Source: an uncultured Roseburia sp.
Lineage (GTDB): Bacteria > Bacillota > Clostridia > Lachnospirales > Lachnospiraceae
Assembly (NCBI GenBank): GCA_947088675.1
Contig: CAMUHN010000020.1
Span: 1 to 43,758, forward strand
Length of the DNA: 43,758 nucleotides
Direction of reading: 5' to 3'
Part shown: in pieces, positions 28,700 to 37,180 of the stretch
Layout: each line of letters opens with the position of its first letter
Numbering within the stretch: position 1 is the first letter of the stretch
Translations under genes and position numbers: made by a program
The notes under the pieces: model-generated
What the model saw: only the letters and a program-made list of their open reading frames with translations
Databases searched by the model: none
What the model was told of the DNA's origin: nothing

Positions 28700-30934
28700 A
28701 TGAACACAGAAAAACTGAACGACAAACAGCAGGAGGCAGTGTACAGGACGGAGGGGCCGCTGCTGATTCTGGCCGGGGCGGGATCCGGAAAAACGCGTGT
28801 GCTGACACACCGCGCAGCTTATCTGATTCAGGAGAAAGCGGTGAATCCGTATCAGATTATGGCAATCACATTCACCAATAAAGCAGCCGGGGAGATGAGG
28901 GATAGAATCAACAATATGGTGGGATTTGGCGCTGAGAGCATCTGGGTTTCCACATTTCATTCCAGCTGTGTAAGAATTTTAAGGCGCTACATAGACAGAA
29001 TCGGATACGGAACAAACTTTACGATTTATGATACCGACGATTCTAAATCTGTTATGAAAGAAATCTGTAAACGTCTGCAGATTGATACCAAGACATATAA
29101 GGAGAAGAGTTTTCTTGCGGCTATTTCCCATGCAAAAGACGAACTGATTACACCGGAGATGATGGCGCAGAACGCAGAGTATGCGGCAGACTTCGTAAAG
29201 AAAAAGCAGGCGCAGGTTTACCGGGAATATCAGGCTGTGCTGAAAAAGAATAATGCACTGGATTTTGACGATCTGATTGTGAAAACAGTGGAACTTTTCA
29301 GGACAGATGCTGAGGTTTTAAATGCATATCAGGAACGGTTTCGCTATATAATGGTGGACGAGTATCAGGACACTAACACGGCTCAGTTTGAACTGATCCG
29401 TCTTTTAGCTGGCAAATACAGAAACCTTTGCGTAGTCGGTGACGATGATCAGTCCATCTATAAATTCAGAGGGGCAAATATCTACAATATCCTGAATTTT
29501 GAAAAGCATTTTCCGGATGCGGCGACGATCAAATTGGAGCAGAATTACCGCTCTACACAGACGATACTGGATGCGGCAAACCATGTGATTGCAAATAATA
29601 TGGGCAGAAAGGAAAAAACACTCTGGACAAAAAACGGGGCCGGCAGTCCGATTGTATTTCGGCAGACAGAGACGGGATACGAGGAGGCCGATTTTGTAAC
29701 CCAGGATATTCTGCGAAAAACAAAAGAGAGCGCATACCAGTACAGGGACTGTGCTGTTTTATACCGCACAAACGCACAGTCGCGCATGTTTGAGGAACGT
29801 TTTATTGTCTCGAATATCCCATACAAAATTGTGGGAGGCGTAAACTTTTATGCCAGGAAAGAGATCAAAGATCTGTTGGCATATTTAAAAACGATTGACA
29901 ATGCAAGAGACGAACTGGCGGTGCGTCGTATTATTAATGTTCCAAAGAGGGGAATCGGTGCGACGACGCTGACACGTATTTCCGATTATGCGTTTGAGAA
30001 AGATATTGATTTTTATGAGGCGCTTAAGCTGGCAGAAGAAATTCCGTCTATCGGAAAAAGTGCGGCAAAAATACGTCCTTTTGTATTGTTTATTCAGAAA
30101 ATGCGAAGCAAACTTCCTTATTTGGGCGTGGCCGGGCTGCTGAAAGAAATCGTTGAAGAAACCGGTTATGTGAAAGAATTAGAGGCGGAAGAAACTGAGG
30201 AAGCACAGGCCAGAATTGAAAATATAGACGAGCTGATCAGTAAGGCTGCGGATTATGACGAGACGCAGGAGAATTCTACGCTCAGTGGATTTTTGGAGGA
30301 AGTGGCTCTTGTTGCGGATATTGACAGTCTGGAGGAAGAAAGTGACTATGTTGTCTTAATGACCTTGCACAGTGCGAAAGGTCTGGAATTTCCGAATGTT
30401 TATCTGGTGGGAATGGAAGACGGTATTTTTCCAAGTTTTATGTCGATCATGGCAGATAACCCGATTGAGGAAATTGAGGAAGAAAGACGTCTTGCCTACG
30501 TAGGAATTACGCGTGCGAAAGAGGAACTGTCGATTACATGCGCAAAGCAGCGGATGGTTCGCGGAGAAACGCGTTATAACAGAGTATCTCGTTTTGTGCA
30601 GGAGATTCCGGAGGAATTGATGAGCGGACCGGTGAAAAGAAAGCCGGCGGAAAGAGCGGCGGAGCGTACAAAAGATGCTGTCAGGCCGAAGCGGCCAACT
30701 ATGCGTCAGCAGCCGTCCGGACAGACGATGCTCTCCCGTGCGTTTGAAAGTGCAAAGACTGCAGCAACGCAGTTGGATTACAGCGTGGGAGATCGTGTGA
30801 GACATATGAAATTCGGGGAGGGTACAGTTAAAAATATTGTGTCCGGCGGCAGAGATTTTGAAGTGACGGTTGCCTTTGACAAAGCGGGTACGAAAAAGAT
30901 GTTTGCGACATTTGCAAAACTAATACGAATTTAA
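28700..30934 (+). CDS. pcrA: ATP-dependent DNA helicase PcrA/UvrD
   Basis: A superfamily 1A 3'-5' DNA helicase for repair and for removing replication and recombination obstacles. The 744-residue protein has NDKQQEAV (Q motif), LAGAGSGKTRVLTHRAAYLI (Walker A, about 27-34), ITFTNKAAGEMRDRI, MVDEYQDTN (Walker B), VVGDDDQSIYKFRGA, LEQNYRSTQTIL, LMTLHSAKGLEFPNVYLVGMEDGIFP and RRLAYVGITRAKEEL. The C-terminus has the Tudor-like domain typical of PcrA (VGDRVRHMKFGEGTVKNI), which contacts RNA polymerase. AGAGGA precedes the ATG. It is monocistronic, and no clear terminator follows. Confidence 0.97.
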   Translation: MNTEKLNDKQQEAVYRTEGPLLILAGAGSGKTRVLTHRAAYLIQEKAVNPYQIMAITFTNKAAGEMRDRINNMVGFGAESIWVSTFHSSCVRILRRYIDRIGYGTNFTIYDTDDSKSVMKEICKRLQIDTKTYKEKSFLAAISHAKDELITPEMMAQNAEYAADFVKKKQAQVYREYQAVLKKNNALDFDDLIVKTVELFRTDAEVLNAYQERFRYIMVDEYQDTNTAQFELIRLLAGKYRNLCVVGDDDQSIYKFRGANIYNILNFEKHFPDAATIKLEQNYRSTQTILDAANHVIANNMGRKEKTLWTKNGAGSPIVFRQTETGYEEADFVTQDILRKTKESAYQYRDCAVLYRTNAQSRMFEERFIVSNIPYKIVGGVNFYARKEIKDLLAYLKTIDNARDELAVRRIINVPKRGIGATTLTRISDYAFEKDIDFYEALKLAEEIPSIGKSAAKIRPFVLFIQKMRSKLPYLGVAGLLKEIVEETGYVKELEAEETEEAQARIENIDELISKAADYDETQENSTLSGFLEEVALVADIDSLEEESDYVVLMTLHSAKGLEFPNVYLVGMEDGIFPSFMSIMADNPIEEIEEERRLAYVGITRAKEELSITCAKQRMVRGETRYNRVSRFVQEIPEELMSGPVKRKPAERAAERTKDAVRPKRPTMRQQPSGQTMLSRAFESAKTAATQLDYSVGDRVRHMKFGEGTVKNIVSGGRDFEVTVAFDKAGTKKMFATFAKLIRI

Positions 30935-30978
30935 ACGGCATACGATAGTGGTAAATTTCGACAGAATGTAAATAATTC

Positions 30979-31007
30979 GTGACAGGTTTGACTCTTTGAG
31001 ATATAAT
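30979..31007 (+). promoter_or_regulatory. Promoter of the zinc-ribbon/DUF4352 gene
   Basis: GTGACA, a 17-nt spacer and TATAAT, about 30 nt upstream of the start at 31037. Confidence 0.55.
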
Positions 31008-31036
31008 AGAAAAAAACGAAAAGGGAGAAAACGAAA

Positions 31037-31795
31037 ATGGGATTAATTAAATGTCCGGAATGCGGAAAAGAAATCAGCGACATGGCCGGAACATGTCCGA
31101 ACTGCGGCCGGCCCATGCAGGCGGCTTCGAATGGACAGCAGGAGGGCGGGTATGGGCAGCAGCCCGGATATGGACAGCAGCAGGCGGGTCAGTCACAGAG
31201 ACAAAAGAAGAAAGGACATGGATGCCTGATTACCGTACTTATATTTTTAGCTGTTATGGTGTTGATTAGCGTTGCAATTGCGTCTACAGCACAGAAGAAA
31301 GACAAAAGCCAGAATGCTGACAGCAGCGGCGATGACGTATCGCAGGATGGCGGAACACAGCAGGAAGAAAGTGGTTCTGATGGGGAAGAGATTGCGTTTG
31401 GCCAGGAAGGGGCGATTGACGACGGGCTGACGCTGATTGTCAATGAGGTTACGGAGACAGATCAGATCTCTGCAGTTAACGGGATGATGTCCTATAAGCC
31501 TAAAAGCGGAAAATATGCGGTGATTAATGTCACGATTCGAAATAATTCAAAAAAGAGCAAGAGCCTGCTTTTAAATTATTTTAACCTGGTAGATCCGGAC
31601 GATGCTAAGTATGTTGCATCCATTGTTGCAGCTGCAGACGATAAGTTTATCACGGTAGATACAATAAATCCGAATCTGGATATCACCGGAAATCTGGTAT
31701 TTGAAATACCGAATGAGCTTTCCGCACAGGATTGTACACTCCGTTACAGCGATTATCAGATTTTTAGCCAGACATCATATTTTAAACTGAAGTAA
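31037..31795 (+). CDS. Zinc-ribbon membrane protein with external DUF4352 domain
   Basis: A 252-residue protein: an N-terminal zinc ribbon with C6-xx-C9 and C20-xx-C23 (cytoplasmic side), a Gln/Gly-rich linker with repeated GYGQQ-type motifs (33-58), one membrane helix (about 63-84), an acidic Ser/Gln-rich linker (85-125), and a C-terminal DUF4352 domain (about 130-252; GKYAVINVTIRNNSKKSKSL). DUF4352 is an immunoglobulin-like fold found on surface lipoproteins. The function is unknown. GGGAG precedes the ATG. It is convergent with the SPFH operon and shares its terminator. Confidence 0.82.
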   Translation: MGLIKCPECGKEISDMAGTCPNCGRPMQAASNGQQEGGYGQQPGYGQQQAGQSQRQKKKGHGCLITVLIFLAVMVLISVAIASTAQKKDKSQNADSSGDDVSQDGGTQQEESGSDGEEIAFGQEGAIDDGLTLIVNEVTETDQISAVNGMMSYKPKSGKYAVINVTIRNNSKKSKSLLLNYFNLVDPDDAKYVASIVAAADDKFITVDTINPNLDITGNLVFEIPNELSAQDCTLRYSDYQIFSQTSYFKLK

Positions 31796-31838
31796 AAAAG
31801 GAGCCGTGCACTTATTGACAAGTGCACGGCTCCTTTTT
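31795..31838. terminator. Bidirectional terminator between convergent genes
   Basis: A 19-bp perfect stem (AAAAAGGAGCCGTGCACTT and its complement) around ATTGAC. It is T-tailed on both strands and serves the DUF4352 gene and the SPFH gene. Confidence 0.92.
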
Positions 31839-31854
31839 CCGCTGTCGAAGCAGA

Positions 31855-32781
31855 TTACGGTGTAATATCCACAATCGGGGCGCCCGAACCCTGCACCTGT
31901 GGGAGTTCGCCGTTCCACTGTTCGTATTTTAACTTTTCAATCAGTTCCGGGGTAAGTGATTCTGCAATTTTACGGTTGGCTTCAGCTTCGGCTTCCGCAG
32001 CGATTTTTTTTGCGTCTGCTTCTCCCTGTGCTTTGATTCTTGCCTGCTCTGCGTTGATCTTTGCGGTTTCCTTGTTTTTTTCCGCCTCAATCAGAGCGAC
32101 TTCCTTTTCCTTTTCCGCCTGTATTCTCGCAGTCTGCGCTTCTATGTTTGCAAGTTCAAGTTCCTGTTGTGCTGTTACTTTTTTCTGGATAGCGGCAGCA
32201 GTCTCATCGTCAACAGAAATATCGGTAAAATTGACTGTATCAATGATAATGCCATATGGCGTAAATTTTTCTTTCAGATAAGTGTCCAGCTGTGCATTGA
32301 TTTCAGTTCGTTTATCTCCAAAGATATCCGTGACAGGATATGTTGCCGATACTTCCTGCGTCCATGCCATTATTTTGGGTTTGATAAACGTATTTTTTAC
32401 TTCCTCACCGGAGCGGCCTTTAAACCGGACAAATGTGTCTGTTACTTCATCCGGATCAAAGCGGTAGGAAAATTCCAGATTGACTTTTACTGTTTTGCCG
32501 TCTGAAGTCGGAATATTAAAGCTTTCATCGCCTTTGGAGTCACCTTTGCTCTCGGAGGAGAGGTAGGACTGTTCGATGCCGATGGAGTATGTAGTTACTT
32601 TTTTTGTAGGGGAAACCAGATGCCAGCCCTGTGTCAGAATCTCGCCGTCCACGCCTCCGGACATATTGTAGACAACGCCGACATATCCGGCAGGTACGCG
32701 TTTCATACACATAAAAGTCAGGATAATTCCTAACAAAATGACAATACCTACAAAAATAGCCCCGATTGTTTTTTTTCTCAT
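31855..32781 (-). CDS. SPFH / prohibitin-family membrane protein
   Basis: A 308-residue protein with an N-terminal membrane helix (about 7-27), an SPFH (band 7) domain (about 28-200; VPAGYVGVVYNMSGGVDGEILTQGWH, then VNLEFSYRFDPDEVTDTFVRF), and a long Ala/Glu/Lys-rich coiled coil (about 205-280, repeated AEAEKxKExAxIxAE pattern). Prohibitin-like proteins form ring or cage assemblies in membrane microdomains and modulate proteases or fluidity. It overlaps the upstream 55-residue membrane-protein gene by ATGA, so they are translationally coupled. No NfeD partner is visible. Confidence 0.9.
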   Translation of the reverse strand: MRKKTIGAIFVGIVILLGIILTFMCMKRVPAGYVGVVYNMSGGVDGEILTQGWHLVSPTKKVTTYSIGIEQSYLSSESKGDSKGDESFNIPTSDGKTVKVNLEFSYRFDPDEVTDTFVRFKGRSGEEVKNTFIKPKIMAWTQEVSATYPVTDIFGDKRTEINAQLDTYLKEKFTPYGIIIDTVNFTDISVDDETAAAIQKKVTAQQELELANIEAQTARIQAEKEKEVALIEAEKNKETAKINAEQARIKAQGEADAKKIAAEAEAEANRKIAESLTPELIEKLKYEQWNGELPQVQGSGAPIVDITP

Positions 32782-32945
32782 GGTTCTTGGTTCTCCTTTC
32801 CGTTCGTGTCGTCTTTTTTTGTATCGTGCATTGTTTCATTCCAGATTTTGGAGATCAGCTTTCCAAGTGGAACGAACAGGAATGATAAAAGAAACCACAA
32901 TGCAATTGCCCCCAGAATAATTAAAATGATAAATGCAGGGTTCAT
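32778..32945 (-). CDS. Small membrane protein coupled to SPFH gene
   Basis: A 55-residue protein: one hydrophobic helix (about 4-26, AFIILIILGAIALWFLLSFLFV), then an amphipathic stretch and a charged tail (HDTKKDDTNGKENQEP). The ATG at 32945 sits at the start of the hydrophobic part, after a GAAGG site and 30-40 nt below a good promoter. The ATGA overlap with the SPFH gene suggests the products work together, as small partners do in other SPFH operons (inference). No family is recognised. Confidence 0.7.
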   Translation of the reverse strand: MNPAFIILIILGAIALWFLLSFLFVPLGKLISKIWNETMHDTKKDDTNGKENQEP

Positions 32946-32979
32946 TTTTCGCCTTCTTTCTGTATGGTAATTTATTTTT

Positions 32980-33008
32980 ATCATACCATGGATCTTTCGG
33001 TTTGGCAA
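32980..33008 (-). promoter_or_regulatory. Promoter of the small-membrane-protein/SPFH operon
   Basis: Read on the minus strand: TTGCCA (33008-33003), a 17-nt spacer and TATGAT (32985-32980). Confidence 0.6.
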
Positions 33009-33254
33009 ACGATAATCTTTTCTGTCTCTCCACTCTTATTTTGACCGAACGGGGGTTTGAAATTAATGAACAACAGGGGCGGCAAAAAAGGCGTATATGA
33101 GATTGAAACTGCAGAACGAAAAGGAATATGAGTCAAATGAAAATGTGGATATAGATGAGCAGGAAATATTTTTCAGATAAAAAATTGCGGGAAGTACGGA
33201 ATTTGTTCAACCATTGTGGTAAGATAGAGTTATTATACCTGGGAGGGACAGAGA
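33009..33254. other. Intergenic region before the 68-residue gene
   Basis: No gene is strongly supported. A 27-codon frame (33097-33180) has no clear ribosome site and is not called. GGGAGG at 33241-33246 belongs to the next gene. Confidence 0.4.
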
Positions 33255-33461
33255 ATGGATAAAAATTTATTTAAGGATTTGCTTTTTGAATTGTTAAACG
33301 AATTTGGGGAGCAGGTGATTGGTCTGGTAGATATTATGACGTATGACAAGGAGGACAGGTTCGTTGTTGTTCTGCCCGGTGGTCAAAAGTTTGAGATTTG
33401 TATCAGGCAGCTGACGCAGAATGACAGTATTCTGAAAAAACGACATTGTTTTCCGGATTAG
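33255..33461 (+). CDS. Small hypothetical protein (68 residues)
   Basis: A short acidic N-terminal helix (NLFKDLLFELLNEF) leads into a beta-rich stretch (VIGLVDIMTYDKEDRFVVVLPGGQKFEICIRQL). The GGGAGGGACAGAG ribosome site is strong, which supports real translation. There is no signal peptide or membrane segment. I do not recognise the family. Base composition is close to the core genes rather than the AT-rich island that follows. Confidence 0.6.
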   Translation: MDKNLFKDLLFELLNEFGEQVIGLVDIMTYDKEDRFVVVLPGGQKFEICIRQLTQNDSILKKRHCFPD

Positions 33462-33628
33462 GTTAGGTTCTGCAGAAGTTCACAGAAAGGGTGGCGGCTT
33501 AAAGGACAGATCTGCTGCAAAATAGGGATTGTATATCCCCATTTTTGTATCTGTGTCATTTTTTGATTTTGTACCAGATTACTGTATTCAGACCGGAACT
33601 ATATAAATAGGAAGAAAGTCATTTAATT

Positions 33629-33949
33629 TTAGTTTTTGAGCAGGTGTTTCATATGGTTTACAATCTTTTGGAGAATCAAATCATGTTCATCTTTGCTGCA
33701 GGATTTCATGTAAGATTCCAGGTGAAACGTGTATTTTTGTTCACCAGTGATCAGATAAGCTGGATCAATTTGATACATCTGATAAAGAGTTTGCATTTTT
33801 TCCGCAGATAGTCGATAAGTTCCGTTTTCCAGTTTCCGATAATGTACGGTTGATATGTTCAGTGTTTTTGCAAATTCTTCTATGGTATATCCATTTTGTA
33901 ATCTTGCATTTTGCAAGCGCATGCCAGTTTGAAAATTAAAATTATTCAT
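33629..33949 (-). CDS. XRE-type HTH regulator at left edge of island
   Basis: A 106-residue regulator. Residues about 8-62 form a Cro/C1-type helix-turn-helix (MRLQNARLQNGYTIEEFAKTLNI, STVHYRKLENGTYRLS). The C-terminal part (LITGEQ, then CSKDEHDLILQKIVNHMKHLLK) is helical. It is a clear paralogue of the regulator at 40474, sharing the LSAxKxxxLxQxYxIDxxxLxTG segment and a CS-xE...IxxIxxxMxxxLK tail. A perfect TTGACA lies upstream on the minus strand (34049-34044), but the -10 is ambiguous. Target sites unknown. Confidence 0.85.
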   Translation of the reverse strand: MNNFNFQTGMRLQNARLQNGYTIEEFAKTLNISTVHYRKLENGTYRLSAEKMQTLYQMYQIDPAYLITGEQKYTFHLESYMKSCSKDEHDLILQKIVNHMKHLLKN

Positions 33950-34259
33950 TTTCCGTAGTTTTCCTTTCTAGAAAGTTGAAATGACACAGACTGCAAAAGT
34001 GAACCGGAAAGAATACAATTTATTAAGTATAATATTTAATCTCTGTCAATTTCTACTTTTTATTCAAATCTAATATCAAAAAAATTTTGTAATATTCTTA
34101 TAATTGTCTAAAAACTTCTCTCAAATTGCGAAATATTAAAATTAAAAAGTTCTATAGATTTCTATTTTTGGATACGCTATACTGTGGTAGGAACGATAAT
34201 ACAAACTGGGCTTTCAAGCTTTTTAAAGGGTTTGAGGGAACGTAGAAAGGGGCATGAGA
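33950..34259. other. AT-rich divergent intergenic region (XRE / blaI)
   Basis: About 310 nt without a gene, markedly AT-rich. It holds the XRE promoter candidate (TTGACA on the minus strand at 34049) and a possible blaI -10 (TATACT at 34178-34183). I looked for a BlaI-type TACA-TGTA dyad and did not find a convincing one. Confidence 0.4.
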
Positions 34260-34631
34260 ATGGAAACGAACGATATTTCAACTTGCGAACGGCTCGTTAT
34301 GAAAGTCATCTGGGATTCTACAGAGGATTTGGCATTGCAGGAGATCATGGATAAAGTCAATCACGAGAACGGCAAGAGTTGGAAACCACAGACAGTTTCT
34401 ACTTTTTTGGCACGGCTGGTAAAGAAGGAATTTTTGACAGTTTATCGCAAAGGCCGCTATACCTATTATGTGCCTGCAGTCAGCAAAAAAGACTTTTGGA
34501 AAGCTACGATGGAAGAAAATGCAGCATATTTCGCACAGGGCGATATGGGAGATTTGGCATGTGCACTTTGCAAAGACATGCTGAGTGATGAACAGAGAAA
34601 GGAATTGCAGGAGGAAATAAACAAGTTATAA
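34260..34631 (+). CDS. BlaI/MecI-family repressor
   Basis: A 123-residue winged-helix repressor (Penicillinase_R family). The DNA-binding part (about 5-72) has ISTCERLVMKVIWDSTEDLALQEIMDKV, then KPQTVSTFLARLVKKEFLTVYRKGRYTYYVPAV; the C-terminal helices (75-123) give dimerisation. In known systems the partner M56 protease (BlaR1/MecR1) triggers proteolysis of this repressor. Two M56 genes lie downstream, so it is very probably their partner. I choose the ATG at 34260 (7 nt after AAGGGG) over the one at 34254. No beta-lactamase gene is in the window. Confidence 0.92.
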   Translation: METNDISTCERLVMKVIWDSTEDLALQEIMDKVNHENGKSWKPQTVSTFLARLVKKEFLTVYRKGRYTYYVPAVSKKDFWKATMEENAAYFAQGDMGDLACALCKDMLSDEQRKELQEEINKL

Positions 34632-34710
34632 AACAGATTGTCAGGTTCTCGTGCAGGAGTTCAAGATGTGGAAGGCTTCTGCACGTTAGACATTTTTATC
34701 ATAGATTTTG

Positions 34711-34760
34711 ATTTTCGATCACTTTCCGGCTACAGGCTCTTCAGAAAAGTGAGTTGAAAA
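34711..34760 (+). other. Hairpin between blaI and the exported-protein gene
   Basis: ATTTTCGATCACTTT pairs, with one bulge and mismatch, with AAAGTGAGTTGAAAAT. No T run follows. It could end the blaI transcript or be an operator-like structure. Confidence 0.3.
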
Positions 34761-34858
34761 TAAACGTTACTTTAGAGAATATTTTATAAGCCATTGTTGA
34801 AAACCATAATAGTATTCCTTGTTATGAGATGAACCGTTGTAAAGAGAAAGGAGATTCA

Positions 34859-35407
34859 ATGATAATGAGAAAACATATGAAGACAAAACAGATGGCAAAA
34901 GGTTTGGCGGTACTTTTTACTGCTTCATTTGTAATGATGAATACGGCATCTGCATTCGCCGCTGAGACAGGCGAGGCCGAGGCTGTGACAGAGGAAGCAG
35001 AAGAAACAACTGCATTGCAACCGTTTTTTATATCCGGTGAAGATGACAACACCTATACAGGGATTGATTATTCCCAGAACGAATTAGATGGGATTATGCC
35101 GTTGTTGAATCCCAATGAAATAGCTTCGGGTACATGGACAATTGACCCGGGGAAACGTCACGTGTCGGATGTAATGTATTTAAAGGCAGGACAGAAAGTG
35201 TCTATGGCAGCAATGATAGTTCCTACTACGGTTAAGTGCTGGCTTGGATTGATGAGAGATAGTAATGGCGATGTGCAGTGTATAGAAGGTACTAAGTCTC
35301 TTGCATATACATTTGAAGCACCAGCTAATGGTAATTATCGTGTTATGGTTCAGAATAAAGGTACTGGGCAAACTGTTACAGCATCTGTTACATATTATTA
35401 TCATTAG
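34859..35407 (+). CDS. Exported protein sharing a domain with the M56 ectodomains
   Basis: A 182-residue secreted protein. A signal peptide (1-34; cleavage after SAFA) is followed by an acidic linker (35-85, many Glu and Thr) and a C-terminal beta-rich domain (about 88-182). That domain is clearly homologous to the C-termini of both M56 proteins: KAGQKVSMAAMIVPTTVKCWLGLM here against KKGQYITINGVIMPDTENCWIGII and ERGQFFTINGVVMPDTKVCRVGII, and YRVMVQNKGTGQTVTASV against YQIFIQNKGEKDIFASV. Two cysteines (127 and 141) might form a disulfide. The start at 34859 follows AAAGGAG. A weak promoter (TTGAAA, 17, TGTTAT at 34797-34825) precedes it. No known family is recognised. Confidence 0.8.
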   Translation: MIMRKHMKTKQMAKGLAVLFTASFVMMNTASAFAAETGEAEAVTEEAEETTALQPFFISGEDDNTYTGIDYSQNELDGIMPLLNPNEIASGTWTIDPGKRHVSDVMYLKAGQKVSMAAMIVPTTVKCWLGLMRDSNGDVQCIEGTKSLAYTFEAPANGNYRVMVQNKGTGQTVTASVTYYYH

Positions 35408-35580
35408 AAAGTGTATGTTAGTATTAAGAAATGAGTAATCGGTCAGCGATTTGATAGAGGATTTAAGTTATTTGTTGAAAATGGGGTGTATCCCCTTTAT
35501 ATTTTATGATAAAGTACTACATATATAATAATTGGCTGTATTTAAATAAAATATTCTTGAATTAAAGTATGGAGTAACGG

Positions 35581-35613
35581 AAAAAGAACGGTGGATTAGC
35601 ACTGTTCTTTTTT
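35581..35613 (+). terminator. Terminator upstream of the first M56 gene
   Basis: AAAAAGAACGGTG pairs with CACTGTTCTTTTT (13 bp, one wobble), followed by T. Confidence 0.75.
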
Positions 35614-35643
35614 AAAAATAAAAAATGTTTTTAATATGCTTAG

Positions 35644-35671
35644 TTGAAAAAAATAAAAAACATATTATAAT
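35644..35671 (+). promoter_or_regulatory. Promoter of the first M56 gene
   Basis: TTGAAA, a 16-nt spacer and TATAAT; the GTTGAAAA form of the -35 recurs at 34754, 34797 and 35475 in this island. Confidence 0.6.
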
Positions 35672-35730
35672 TAAAGTGAGAGGTTAGAAAGATATCGTTT
35701 TTAGTGATTCTTGGGGAGGCATAAGACATA

Positions 35731-37143
35731 ATGTTTAGTCTGGGTGGTCAGATTTTTATCGCATTTATTTTAATGATGATGACAGGTTTTATTTCAAATA
35801 TAATATGGTGGATTTTATATAGAAAGATGAAGAAGCAGGTATCTAAAATAGCATGTAATACGCTGCGCTGTGTGTGTTTGTTTTATATTGTTCCGATAGG
35901 ATATCTTTTGATTAATCTGATAAAGAGAGATGGATATTTACAAGGGGATCAATTGTGGCAATTGAACTTTCGTGTTACTGAAACGATGGGAGTCAGTATG
36001 TGTGTCTTTTTGATCCTTTGGATGGGGATAACGATATTTAAGGTGGGAAAAAGATTTATTCTATTAAGACAGTATAATATCGGTAATTTACCAGAAGAGA
36101 GTATGCAGGCTGTGAAAGTGTTTAAAGAGGCTAAAAGCAAATTAAAAATAAATGGGTTTGTAAGTATTCATCGAAATGACATGGTCAAAGGACCAAGATT
36201 ACATGGGGTTGTTCACGGTAGAATAGTTTTGCCTTTTCATATGTATACAAATGATCAGTTGAAAGTGATTTACAGTCATGAGCTAATGCATTTTAAACAT
36301 CATGACCTTTTTTATAAATATTGCAGTGTCCTGGTTTCTGGGATGTTGTGGATGTTTAAAGGTGTTTCAGAATTTAGAAATAAAATGTTAGATGAATTAT
36401 GTGAATACCATTGTGATTTAAGCACTATAGTTGTATTGAATGAAGATATGAGTGCCAGACAATATTTTAATAATATTGTAGAAAGTACAAAGAAACGTGA
36501 CAAACGAGGAGAGCATGAACACCTGATTGTAGAACTTAATAAGGACTCCCTACAGATAAAGCGGAGAATACACTATATAGAAAGATATGAGGACATAGAA
36601 CAAAAATCTTCAAAATTAGTTTTTCTGGTAACATTGTTGTTTGTGATTTTAAATATGACTATATCTTATATTACGGGATATGGGATGGCAGAATTAAATG
36701 ATTTAATTTATCAAAATACAGAGAAAATTAATGTGATTCAACGAGATGAATATTTAAAGAATGTTTTATTGTTTGATGCAATGAATTATACAGTGTCAAA
36801 TGAAATATCTATGATAAATGAAGGAATGCTTACTACATTGGATTATGGAAATATTATTAAAATGGAGTGGCAAATTGAATCAAATAGTAGTTGTATATCG
36901 GATTTTGTTCATATGAAAAAAGGACAATATATAACTATAAATGGTGTAATTATGCCAGATACTGAAAATTGTTGGATTGGCATTATTAGTGAGAGAGGTG
37001 ATTGCATGGGATACATGGAAGTAAAAGAAATTTTTGAGGGTGAAGCTGTGGTGCAGAAAGATGGAGAATATCAGATCTTTATACAGAATAAAGGTGAAAA
37101 AGATATTTTTGCTTCGGTTAATGTTTTTATGAATATAAAGTAA
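35731..37143 (+). CDS. M56 (BlaR1/MecR1-type) membrane metalloprotease, copy 1
   Basis: A 470-residue sensor protease. It has three N-terminal membrane helices (about 7-30, 45-64, 87-104), a cytoplasmic gluzincin domain with H183-ELM-H187 and E225 in CEYHCD (zinc ligands), a fourth helix (about 296-316) and an extracellular tail. The four-helix topology is that of BlaR1. The tail (about 372-470) is not a penicillin-binding domain; it matches the C-terminal domain of the exported protein at 34859 (MPDTENCWIGI, YQIFIQNKG). GGGGAGG precedes the ATG. By analogy it senses an outside signal and cleaves the BlaI-type repressor. The gene is strongly AT-rich (about 25% GC in a sampled 60-nt line), unlike the flanks. 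Confidence 0.88.
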   Translation: MFSLGGQIFIAFILMMMTGFISNIIWWILYRKMKKQVSKIACNTLRCVCLFYIVPIGYLLINLIKRDGYLQGDQLWQLNFRVTETMGVSMCVFLILWMGITIFKVGKRFILLRQYNIGNLPEESMQAVKVFKEAKSKLKINGFVSIHRNDMVKGPRLHGVVHGRIVLPFHMYTNDQLKVIYSHELMHFKHHDLFYKYCSVLVSGMLWMFKGVSEFRNKMLDELCEYHCDLSTIVVLNEDMSARQYFNNIVESTKKRDKRGEHEHLIVELNKDSLQIKRRIHYIERYEDIEQKSSKLVFLVTLLFVILNMTISYITGYGMAELNDLIYQNTEKINVIQRDEYLKNVLLFDAMNYTVSNEISMINEGMLTTLDYGNIIKMEWQIESNSSCISDFVHMKKGQYITINGVIMPDTENCWIGIISERGDCMGYMEVKEIFEGEAVVQKDGEYQIFIQNKGEKDIFASVNVFMNIK

Positions 37144-37180
37144 AAGAACTATAGTTATTAAGAAATGGAAGATTAGAAAA

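Larger units (their letters stand above)
35408..35730 (+). ncRNA. AT-rich spacer with a candidate short RNA or attenuated leader
   Basis: No gene is seen. A promoter (TTGAAA at 35475, 17 nt, TATATT at 35498) is followed by a rho-independent terminator at 35581-35613, giving a predicted RNA of about 100 nt. Its spacer contains GGGGTGTATCCCC, a short palindrome. A second promoter at 35644 then drives the M56 gene. Whether a separate RNA is made is untested. Confidence 0.35.

Noticed and set aside
33097-33180. 27-codon small open frame before the 68-residue gene
   Set aside because: There is no clear ribosome site and no recognisable feature in the peptide.
34033-34183. BlaI-type TACA-TGTA operator upstream of blaI
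   Set aside because: Only partial half-sites in very AT-rich DNA, none forming a convincing dyad.
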